Positions 53,486 through 64,000 of a stretch of 64,000 nt of DNA are shown piece after piece (the stretch's first letter is position 1; each line of letters begins with the position of its first letter). The notes under the pieces were generated by a model. It was not told where the DNA came from. It saw only the letters and a program-made list of their open reading frames with translations, and made no database searches. The stretch covers positions 16,381,501 through 16,445,500 of the forward strand of contig JAWUZG010000084.1 in NCBI GenBank assembly GCA_036785705.1, in the 5' to 3' direction. The stretch comes from Acanthornis magna (Eukaryota > Chordata > Aves > Passeriformes > Acanthizidae). The position numbers and the translations under genes are program-made.

Positions 53486-56400
53486 ATGTTGTGTATCAAT
53501 AAGAATTTGCTATATAGTGCCAATTGCAGATTATTGCTGATGTAAGCACTAGGGCTTTGATGACATTCTTTTAGCATAGTTTTCAGGGAGATGGAAATGT
53601 AATTTTCATTTAATTAAAACTGTCACAGAACATAAAAGGAAAAAATAGTAACTGAGACAGCTAAAAAAAGAGTTCCTATATCTGAAAGTGTGCTATAAAA
53701 AACCAGTAATATAATATTCAAAAATGTCAATATATTAATGCAGCTGATTTAAAGCAGCTGCCATACCTTATGGTAACAAATAGCTTCCAGAAAAAGAGAA
53801 CATTACTGATAAAGGCCCAAGTACTGAATTCAGGTTATTTTTTCATTCTGTACATCAAAAGACACAGAGTTACTATAGGAAAAATATGATCTGGTCAATA
53901 GTTAAAGATAATAATAAAACACAACACAACCAGTGAAGCTTTCATTCAAACACATGCATTTCTACATGTATAGGTATACCTAATACACCTAAATATAGCT
54001 CAACACTATTTAAAAAAAGCTACTTATTTGTTTCCTATCAAGAAAATACTTTCTGAATTTTTGAATTCTAGCTGTTGCTCCAGTCGGAGCCCATCAAAAA
54101 TACAGTTGAAGGACAAAAGTCACCTGCTAATGTGTCTAGTTTTCTTTGGCTCAAAACTATTTCCTGGGTTCTTGTCTATACTTTCTACTCCAGAAAGAGG
54201 CATAAGAAAAAGGACATAAAATATTTTCAAGGAGTTGGCAGGCACTTATAGTGGACATGGATAGTGCAGTCATCATGTGATGTATCTGAAGACTTTTGGC
54301 ATCATCAGACACTCTCTTACCAGAGTATTTCACACCTGTTCCATGTGGCTGAGAGCTACTAAAAACAATGATAAACATAAGTGCATTTAAATATCACTGA
54401 TACATAGCATGTACATCACCAACACTGTGCTGCCTTGCAGATCTGCATCACATAATGGACATTTTCGGCTGGAAGATTACACATTTAATTGTAGAGTGGA
54501 TTTTGCTATTTGCCTATAGGCAAATACAGTTGTTTGCCTATTTCTAGATGTACCCACTTGTGCAAGAATGCCTAATGGCAGCTATTATCAAGTAATTGTC
54601 TGTCAATGTCTGCCTTTGATCTGCAAGAGTGGTTTTAAAACCTGGGTTCAAGCATTTTCAGAAAAAACACCTTAATTTCTTTATTCATATTGCTGTTCAT
54701 ATGCTCAATACTTAACAAATCTCAGAAAGTGACAAGATGTAATCACAGCAATCAGAACCAGCAAAGACTACAGGGAGTTCTGTCTCACATTCTTCACACA
54801 GAAGCACAGAGATTTCCTTTACTAGACCTGATTGCTGAACTGGGATCTAAATCTCAGAAGGATTTCATGGAAGGCAGGACAGCTGCTCTGTATCAGAGAT
54901 AAGGAACATGCACAGATTTAAGAACTTCCTCTAGCACTGCAGCCATAGATCTAAATCTAAGCTATGACTAGCTGGGAGGGGATGATGGAAAAAAAATTAT
55001 ATGGGGAAAAGAAAGTGATATACATAACACTTTCCTGCGACCGCTCTTTATAATTTTTTTTTCCTTTTCAGAAGAGTGAAGGCAGTATTTTTCTCTGTAA
55101 TTGGCAATTGCAGATGGCAATAACTTAGAGTTAAATATTGACTTTTATTTAGGTTTTTCCCTGTGAGTTTTAAATCCTACACTGACAAAAAAACATATCT
55201 ATATAAATACACACCCATATATATCTCACAGTTAGTTTATTCTCCACTGAAATCTAAGTATTTCTGTAGAGAATCATAGCAGTTTTTTTATAGTTTACCA
55301 TGTTATATCAAGAAATACTGAAGACTGCTATCTTCAACTGAAATTAAAGGCAAACTTCAGAAATGTGGGCTATACATCTATGCTCAAATTTGGCATAAAA
55401 CAATTAGGGTAAACTTCCCAAGTGTTTTGGAAAACACATATTTGGAAAAGGATTCAACTCCAAGTGGAGTGGATTTCTCATTCATCTCTATCACGTTAGA
55501 GAACAGTTATTTCTGTCAGAACAGCACTAGAGCACTGTTGTAGAATTAGCTTGGGAGAACAATCCTCTTTTACGAATTTAACAAAATAGCTTCTTGCAAC
55601 TTTCCATTTTCTTCAGCAGATGCCATGGATCCTTTCTAGGAGAGACAGAAAGCTAGATATCCAATGGGAAGAGACTAGTACCCTACATATTTTAGTCAAC
55701 ACTAAACTAAGCATACTGATAATCTTTCTATCAGTATTTGCAGAAGCATGTGCTAGACAGCCTCTCTTTTCCTTGGCATTTGTCCCAAGGCAGGGCATGA
55801 GAGATTACTTGGGAAACAGCCATGAATTACCTTGCCTCTTCCTCAGAGAGCAACCATCATTTGGTGGGATCTATCAACATTCAGTATCTGCTGTCCAGGC
55901 TGTTTGAGCAACATTTCTTACTTAGAACAGGTAAGAAATTAATGTTCAGTGGAAAATACCAGGATTTAAAGTCCACTCTAAAGGTAACCACAAGAAGAGA
56001 GCAAAGTCGTATTAAAATCTTGTCATAATACCGTGTAAAGGGAGAAAGTTTTCTGCAGTTCCACAAAGCAGCCTAGTGAGAATTCAGTACACTGAAGTCA
56101 GCAAAACAGCTTAATAGTTTCTCCTTAATGTATAAAAGTAGCATAGTAAGTCACCTTTCAATTTAATTAAGGGTCTTCTAAGAACCGACAAAATTCATTT
56201 TTCCTTCTTAAAGAATACTAAATCCTCCTTTAAAAATTACATTTACCTGCAGTATGGTGTCCAAGTTGTCAGCAATTTCTTTTTTACCTTAAGTGTAGTA
56301 CAAATTGCTAAGTAAGTTCAAAATTATATAGCAGCAAAAATAAAAGATTTGTTTCTTTTAATGGTTTGGGGTGCTTTTCTTCTCACTAGGATCCCTCACA

Positions 56401-57105
56401 TTTATACTAAATACAGCTTCATTTTTCAAAATGAAATTTAACAAGCAGTACTTAAGAGTGAGAAATGCACTTACTAGACTATATTCAATTTTTCTTTGAT
56501 GTTATTCTTTATCTCCCAATTTTTACTAAAAGGCAAAGTAAGAACATACTAGGAAATGAGAGGAATAATTTTATTAGTCATTGCTGAACAATATGAACAG
56601 ACAATGCAGAAACAGCAGACAGTATACCTGGAGGTTGGTACGGAGCTACTGCTGTCTTCCTGAAATTCTGATTTTCAGACTGTTGATTCAAGGATTTTGA
56701 ACTGGGGTTTGCTTCACCTTCCTAGCAGACTGCAAGGAATAATGACCAACTCCATTTGCAATCCAGTGATCCTTGCCCATGCCACTCTGCCCATTATATG
56801 CTGGTACAATCATCAAAAACATGAATAAAATTCAAAGATCCATGCTTCATACTTCAACTAAAATGACCTGACATTTTATTCTCCTGAGAAAAAGGTCCTT
56901 TTTTTTCTGAACACATGCTGAATTTTGCTATTTTTTGTATGTTCTCTCAATGGGAAGTTTCAGTATCAATTCAGTTCATAGCGATCACTTCATTCAACAC
57001 CAAATTAGTTATGGATGCTGAGCCAGTGCTCTATGTCATGAAGAATGCCTGCAGAAAGTCCTGACTGTGCTGTAATAGTGGTTACTGTCAAAAATAAAAT
57101 TCACA
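53486..57105. other. Noncoding DNA, probable intron
   Basis: No gene recognised. It contains the perfect palindrome at 54507-54526. A possible minus-strand MIR-like piece at 54720-54900 is too weak to call. Confidence 0.4.
54507..54526. repeat. Perfect 20-bp palindrome with a nearby third half
   Basis: TATTTGCCTATAGGCAAATA is its own reverse complement. A third half-site, TTTGCCTATTT, follows at 54533-54543. Confidence 0.9.
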
Positions 57106-57146
57106 GGCCAGATCCACAGCTTGTATAAATCAGTGCAGCTTCACTG
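57106..57146. repeat. Piece of an ancient sauropsid palindromic repeat
   Basis: GGCCAGATCCACAGCTTGTA, TAAATCAGTGCAGCTTCACTG matches one arm of the old repeat remembered as GGCCAGATCCTCAGCTGGTG, TAAATCGGCATAGCTCCACTG. Only about 40 bp are recognisable. Confidence 0.5.
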
Positions 57147-60100
57147 GCACAGGCTCTGTTTCACTGCATCCATTTAAATAGTTTCTCAAACTCCTGACCC
57201 AACATTTTTATCCAAGTGCTGGTCCAGATAACTGCAGGCAAACGTATATGCACTTCAGAAAAGCAACAATAACAACAACAACAAAGGCTACCATCTCTCT
57301 CTGTTCACTGTTAATGAGCAAGAATGAAGATTAGTTTTTTAATATTTGCCTGGCAATTAGTTCATTATATTCTTATGAAAATTATATCTAATGCAGTATT
57401 TCTCAAAAATGTTTCAACTTAATCAGCAGCAGGGTCATAAAGATCCTCTGCAACAATTTGTGTCTCTGTCCTTTACAATGACAATTGGATTTCTGTCACA
57501 AGGAATAAACAAGGGGAGGTTCCTAGTAGATGGTTATGAGGAATTCAGTGTTTGATATGCATGAGAGGCTTTCCTCTGGAATGAAGACATTAAAAGGTTT
57601 AGATTATAAGTATTTAAATTTAAATTCCATTTTCACTCCTCTCCTGATGAATTACGACTTGCCAAAGCCATGCCAAAATTGACAAACAAATTTGGAATCA
57701 AAAGTCCCAAGTTCAAGCTTTCATTTTTAGTCTAAGCAATGTTTTTCATAATAGTATTAAATCCATCTTAGATATACCTTCAGCAACAGGTACTAACTGA
57801 TCAGCTATTCTGAACTGCAGAAACAAATCACTTTATCTCCCCTACTTGCCCAGTCACCTCACTCAAGGATAATGCCTGTGCCAGTGACCAATGAAGTGAT
57901 TAAGAGGACTTCAGAAGAGAATCTGCAATGTGTCTATGACATTGCTGTTTCCCACTTGTCCCTTCAGGCAGATGTCATACCCCTTACCCGTATCACATTC
58001 TCTTATGCAATATGCAGAAGTATCACCTTTCTGTTTAAAGTTACAGATCTATCTTAAACATGAGTTAGCAACATATATTGAAGAAGATCACAGCCTTCCA
58101 TTATTTTGAATGTTTGATCTTAGTGAGGCCTCACCGCACTTCAGATGAGTTAGAAAACAATGTATAAAACTATCAGGGCTGCATTAGAAGAAAAGTACCC
58201 ATAATCTTTGATGCTGATTCCTTTCTTTCTCACAAGTATGAGCTACTAATTTTTTTTCTTGTTACTTAAAGCAGCTGGCTGCAAAATCTGGAAAATGCAA
58301 AAAGGCTATGCCAAGAGAATGCACTTCAAAAATTGTTCTGTAGTTTCAGAACTGTAGTTTATTGTCCAAAATGCATTTAAAAGTGCAATTTTTATATACT
58401 TTACAGTATCTCTCAAAATGTTGGTATAGGAAAAAAAATTATCCATACTCACTTAATAGCGTAGAACTCTAGGTTTGCTGGAAATGAAAGTAGCATTTGT
58501 CCAAACCAGTCAGTCTTTCAGGTTTTTTTCCACCTATACTTCCTTGCCTACATGTAGCATCAGATACCTGATGTATCTAAAAGATCAGTCTTCACAAGTT
58601 AATCTTAAACCTGTTATAGAAAAACAAAATTAAAACTTGGCTTTTGTAAGCAGTTTAGGGATTTTTTTACCCTGTCCCTTGTTCATTCACAATAAAGCTG
58701 AGCGCTGTATGTGACATTTGCCATCAGTTCCAACTCTTAGCTGAAGAAAACTATGTCCTGTGCCACAGCTAATGGGGTAATTCCTGTAATACATGTAGCA
58801 GAACTTCTGTGCTGCAATACTGAAGATTACAAATTTACACCCTGCTGCTGAAAGATGCTGTTGGGGTCATTACCCAGTCTGAGGTAAAGCTGATTTGATC
58901 CTGAAACTCAGCAGAGTAGCTTCCTGACTCAAGATCATAGAGTTATATAGTCTTTCTCAATAAAGGGTCAGATTAAAAAAAATAAATAAAAAGAAATCAC
59001 AGGGGGGGAAAAATCAAGAAGCTCATTTCAGCTAATTACTACAACCATATCTGGCTCATTAGTGCCACTGACTCATGTGGTGTGAAAAACCAACTGAAAA
59101 GGTTGCACACCAGCAAACTAAACATGAAAAATACTCTTTTGTAATTATAAATGAAATAGAATAATTGATTTATGGTCAATTATTCCTCTGACCATCTGAT
59201 ATAACTGAAGTGGTAAACTGGTAGATAATGCAAAAAACATATGGCTTTTCAGAAAAAAAACCATTAATTAGAAAATATATCTCCTTAATAAGCTGCATTC
59301 TTTTTATTTTTTTTTAAATTTTTTACTTCATCTCCTCCCCCTGTCCAAAACTGCTGCCAACAGAACTTGCTGAACAATAGCCTGTTATGCAATAGTCTGA
59401 AATGTACACAGTGGTTTTGATGATAATAAACTATTCAAAAGCCTGGAAATACTTTTTGCAGAGCCTGGGGATAAAAATCTAAAGAATTTAATTTCTACAG
59501 ACTTTACAAGAGAGTTTTATCCATCCTACAAGATAACCCCCAACCACTATCTAAAAGAAATAAATTTAATTAGGTTCTGGGGAGGAAATGTTGGCCCCAG
59601 TAAAATAATTAGAAAAACACTTTCTTTCCACAAGAGGTTCATTACACTCTATACGTTTTTAGAAGAAAAGAAATGCAGTCCTGTTCAATTTTTAGAAGAT
59701 CTCTATTCTTTTCATCCCTGTTAAATGCTACATCTGATCCTCTCTCACTCATATGTATTTTCTTGTGAGTCATTTAGAGATAAGCACAAATACATGGAGA
59801 TTTAAAGGACCGAAGCCAGCAAGCTTTATGATAATCAAACCCTTAATTCCTAAAGTAGGAATAAGGTATCTACTTAATTTTGAGGGTCTGAGCCAGAGCT
59901 ACCCTTTGCAGCTTGTTTTTGCATTGTTTGTTGTAATCTTCCTGGAGTTTAAAAGTCTTCTTCTGTTGGGTTCAGTTGAGTAATATATAGATCACCTATT
60001 TCCAAGTAAGAAATACAGCCATGTTGTGATGTCCTCTATCCCTAATTTAGTGTCATCCACTCCTTATTATGTTCTCACTCCAGATAGAAATAAGAAAAAA

Positions 60101-62084
60101 TGATGGAGCTGAGAAAGTGCAGAATTATAGTATGCAGTGGATGTTTATGCCGAGGATCTGAAACCATTACCAGTCCTTTGAGACAGTCCTGAGAGACTAG
60201 GATTCAACAACCTGAATATTGTGCCATGCAAATTAAACTGAATTGCTTCTGGGGAGAGGTAATGAAATGGGAAGATGAGTGTCTTCGTTACCATTTTCTA
60301 TTTCATAGAATAATCATGCCTTGAAGCTGCTCAGACCAGTTCCTCAGAAACTTGTTTGCAGTGTGGGGTTCCAGACAAATCACGACATTTACAAGTGCTG
60401 CTTCATCCTGCCAAGGATGTTAGCCCAACTGACTGCCTATTCTGTTGTTAGTTGAGAGGTGAATACATAAACATACCAAAACATATATATTTCATAGAGA
60501 CACATACCTAAAAAAAGAAATAGGGACTAGAATTAAGGTCTCAAAAGAGGAAATTAACTCACTTGCCTACTGACTCACCCTAGCCTAGCCTTGTTTGAGG
60601 ATAGTCACATGATCCATTAATTTGAAATCTAATTATGCTCTACTACTAAGCACAAATGCAGGGAACTGCATGTACCCAAGGAGACATTTCAAAGAGCTTT
60701 CCTCTGTGGAATGTCTGCAATACCTATTTTTAAATCAGGATCCAAGATTTTGCCTTCACTGAAATGAAGCTAATCTCTGCACAGTGAACCAAAAGAGCAG
60801 TCCCTTAATTAGTGATGCCTGTATTGGGCCAGACACAAACATGAGAGAATTACATTCCAGTCCCCAGAATTACTCAAAATCTCCTTCAAATGTGTCCTGT
60901 TGAATTGGCAAATATATTTACTTATGTGACTAAAAACTTCACTTAAAAAAAAAAAGTTGATAGCTCAGTGTTTTAATTACATTAAATTTTCAGTTCTAGT
61001 TTATCCTTTGGACTTAGCAGCATAGGGAAACAAGTCTACCAACAGAGCAAAGCAGATCTGTGTAGTCTATCTAAAATTCACCCCAATTTTCCTAAGATGG
61101 ATTCGCTTGGGAAATCTTTCTTTGTTGAAGACCTGTTTCTTTTAGAAAAAAAGTTCTTATGGTGCAATCGGTACCCTTATATCAACAAAATACTATAGGT
61201 GCTGGATTAGGTGTTTCATTCGAAAACAAATCTAGCAGCATAACAAAGATGTGCAGCTCACTGCAGCTGGGATTCAACATGCACTAAGATGACCTCCTGC
61301 ATCTAAAAATTTGTCACCCATGGCTTTAGTCCTTCTGAAACCTTGAAAATCAAATTACATTAAACAGAGCATTTTAGTCTTATTATCACTGTCAGCATAA
61401 ACAATTCAATCAAAATTATCGAAGCCAATAAAAATCAGCAAAGATCACAAGTTTTAAAATTACCTGATCACTAGAAGAGGGAAATCACTATCAGTTTCTA
61501 AAAACAGCTGTGGATGGACTGTGCTTTTATAACCCATTAAAGTTATCTTAATTTGTACATAGTTATCAGGGTTCCCCTATTTCACATTGGTGCTTCAGAG
61601 GAGCTTTATCAGAACACAGTGTTCCATACCAGCAGCCTTGCAATCAGCAATAAAATATAATGAACCAGTGTTAACAGCACAGCGTGCTAGGTTTAGCAGC
61701 ATGTCCGTCAATGGTTTGTTAGTTTGGCCAGGAAAATTCCAACTTGCCTGCAAATTTAGATAGACAGAAAATACCTTTTTCACCAAGTCTGTGCTGCAGA
61801 TGTCATCTCTGGCTCAATGTTTTCTTTCCCAGACCAGTTAAAGACAGCTTGTCATTATTATTAAAGTGTTCCTAAGTCCAGCTCCAGACACAGAAGGGAC
61901 TCCTGGCTTTATGCTTTATTACAGAAGTAGCTGGGTTTTCATTCCATAGGCACCCAGAGCCAGTAAAAAATGCTCTTCCCTTCTGCCATACACAATTCTC
62001 CAGTTACATTGCTAGGTGCTTTCAGCTTCATTTAAAGCATCAGGTATTGGCCATTGCTTAAAGCAAGGTGCTGAACGTCACGGC
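57147..62084. other. Noncoding DNA, probable intron
   Basis: No gene recognised. It contains an (AAC)n run (57264-57285). A MIR-like order of short motifs at about 57828-57880 (AATCACTTTATCTCC, CACCTCACTCAAGGATAATG) is too diverged for a firm call. Confidence 0.4.
57264..57285. repeat. (AAC)n microsatellite
   Basis: CAACAATAACAACAACAACAA, about seven units with one change. Confidence 0.85.
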
Positions 62085-62340
62085 TGTGTGACCTGATCCA
62101 AAATGGTAAAATCTCTCCCTGCAGGAAGCAGACATCTCTCTGTAAGTGCGGCTGCTGCCGTGGTGATCACGCTGCGTGCAGTGCCGTGTCTGCAGGGGGA
62201 ATTTATGGGCTTCCACTGCAGGCAAAGGAGGCTGCAAAGCTGGGGGCAGAGCAGCCGGGGTGCGGAAACATCGTGGATGGCCAGCAGTCCCCATCGGGCT
62301 GTACTGCAGCAGAAAATGAGAGTGCGAGGGAGCTGCTGAC
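62085..62340. other. CpG-rich patch in the probable LRRC4C intron
   Basis: Around a dozen CpG dinucleotides in about 250 bp, in a region where CpG is otherwise rare. Open frames on both strands (for example 128 codons at 62186-62572 plus, 105 codons at 62078-62395 minus) reflect the base composition; none shows a domain I know. Could be a small CpG island (alternative promoter or noncoding exon) or a conserved element. It is upstream of the coding exon in gene orientation. Confidence 0.3.
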
Positions 62341-64000
62341 AGCCCACACACTGGATGATGGGTTTCTTTCTGAAATGAGGAAAGTAAAACAACACTCAGC
62401 AGTGATGAAAAGAAGTAAAAGAGCAGCCCTGAACTATCACTTCTTTCAGCGTTGCAGGGACTGGCTCTGTGCCCAAGGCAAAATTACATCTAAACTCTCA
62501 CACGCAGCTGAGCAGCTGAGAGGGAAATGGTGGTGTGTGCAGGGACTATCTGAGTTAAGTTCCCATTTCTAATTGATCCTCAAAGAAGCTGAATATTCCA
62601 ACCCCAGGATTCAGCCTAAATGTTATGAATGTCTATTTTTTGCAGTCATGTGCAGCCAAATGCAGTGTTGTTAAGCGATACCAGAGTGTCCATATAGGAC
62701 ATGTAAAAGTCCTTATTCAGGAAAGCTGCAGCTCACAGAAACAGTTCCCCAGTGCTATGCCCTCACATCTGTGTTCCACTAAAACCAAGGAACCTCTATA
62801 AACACTGACACTCTCCCCAAAAAAGCAGCTGGTCTCTGCTATTCATCACCAAGACGTACCACCAGGGGTAGAGACTTACCTCGATTTAAATGTGGGGGTC
62901 AAGGGGTGTTTTGTTAGTATTGCAAATATCTCAAGAAGCTTAAACCCACAATTTTATTGAACTGTATCAAAGAGCTACAAAGCCCTGCAATTCTAAGCAG
63001 GCATTGATACATTAATTGAGATGAATTTAAAAGAAAACTCCCTTACACACAGGTTATTTTATAACTGCCATCTGTCAAGGAATTCTATATTTTCCACTAG
63101 AGCACTTGTACTGCCCACTCTCAGGGATGGGAAAAAGGGATGAAAATAATCTCTAGGCTGAGCCAGTGAGGCAGCTCCTCAACTGTCTCCCCACATATGA
63201 GGGGACATATGAGTGAAGTTACAGATGGGCCAGCTCCAAGACAGACGGCTATTTCATTTTTTAAATGACAAACAACAGATAACATTGCCAGCCATCTAAA
63301 GCCATGTTGTTAGCTGTTCTTTATGCTGAGTTAGGGTCACTGCCTGTGAAATCAGCTTGTCTGAGAATAATCAACACACTGTTCTCAACTATTTCCAGGG
63401 GAAACAGAGCTGGTTTTGTTTCCTGTCATTTCAAGTTTAATTTTCTCTGCTTAATCTGAGTTTTAAAGGATCTCACAGAAGTGTCAACTCTGTGTTGCTT
63501 GATGAAGGAATTTCATTAGTCTAAGGTGACATTTTAGGTTTTGTTTAAATCATTTCTAGTGTTATTGCTTCCTGCAGAGAAGGATTCTTTTAAATCACCA
63601 ACACATTGCTGTGCACAGTAGAGACCTCCCTTGGCAGGATATGAAAGGAAAATCACGTACTGATAGCTATTCATACTCTAAAAGTGGGCAGAGAGTAATG
63701 AGGAAAAAGGCAGTCAGAGAAACTCTGAGCATGGACAATTTTTGCAAAAAGAGTAATTAGAGGACAAGGCATGTTCCAAAGTTGTTGACGAGAAGCTTTT
63801 CACATAAAGAAGCAATTAAAACTCCCGTGACCACAGTTCAAAAATAAATCTATGGCATTTTCTTCTGCACCACACTTAAAACTAAGTATGTATATGCATA
63901 ATGATAAAACATGTGTGAATGCATTGCAACTTCATTTGCATCAGCAATATCCTTTAAAAAGAATTAGAAATATTCAGCAAAATATGATACACAAGAAATG
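62341..64000. other. Noncoding DNA to the window edge
   Basis: No gene, RNA gene or repeat recognised. Confidence 0.4.

Overview
The window looks like a stretch of a bird genome, probably part of the gene-poor, AT-rich domain around LRRC4C. Three things point to a bird. The young repeats are CR1 LINEs with the avian type of 3' end (degenerate ATTCTATG-like tails). There is a solo ERVL-like LTR with a 5-bp target duplication. No mammalian L1 or Alu-type SINE is visible. The species cannot be named from the sequence alone.

Only one protein-coding gene is supported: LRRC4C (netrin-G ligand 1, NGL-1), on the minus strand at 38186-40102. It is an uninterrupted 638-codon reading frame in one terminal exon. 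The exon has a clear splice acceptor at 40145/40146, a short 5'UTR part, and a 3'UTR that probably ends near 37495. The 5' noncoding exons and the promoter are not recognisable. In mammals they lie very far upstream, so positions 40147-64000 are probably intron of this gene (inference). Positions 1 to about 37490 are the downstream flank.

Layout: 1-6.8 kb is flank with a solo LTR (1625-2306, minus). 6.86-7.31 kb is an ancient minus-strand CR1 relic. 7.62-9.35 kb is a young-type plus-strand CR1 copy with an internal deletion and a small internal tandem expansion. 12.9-13.8 kb is a long ancient plus-strand CR1/L3-like relic. 16.2 and 28.7 kb hold CR1 3'-end fragments. 16.4-37.5 kb is otherwise unannotated AT-rich DNA with microsatellites, homopolymers and several perfect palindromes. 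37.5-40.1 kb is the LRRC4C terminal exon. 40.1-64 kb is the probable intron, with MIR-like SINE relics (41.7, 50.6 kb), an imperfectly palindromic MITE-like element (47.7 kb), a CR1 copy on the minus strand (51.4-52.2 kb), three small ancient repeat pieces (47.0, 53.4, 57.1 kb) and two GC/CpG-rich patches (46.0-46.3 and 62.1-62.3 kb).

I see no operon, CRISPR array, tRNA, rRNA or novel multigene system. The points most worth a second look are the start region of LRRC4C (overlapping upstream ORF and weak first AUG), a one-codon deletion in its last LRR, a G-rich run just after its stop codon, the palindromic element at 47.7 kb, and the CpG-rich patch at 62.1 kb.
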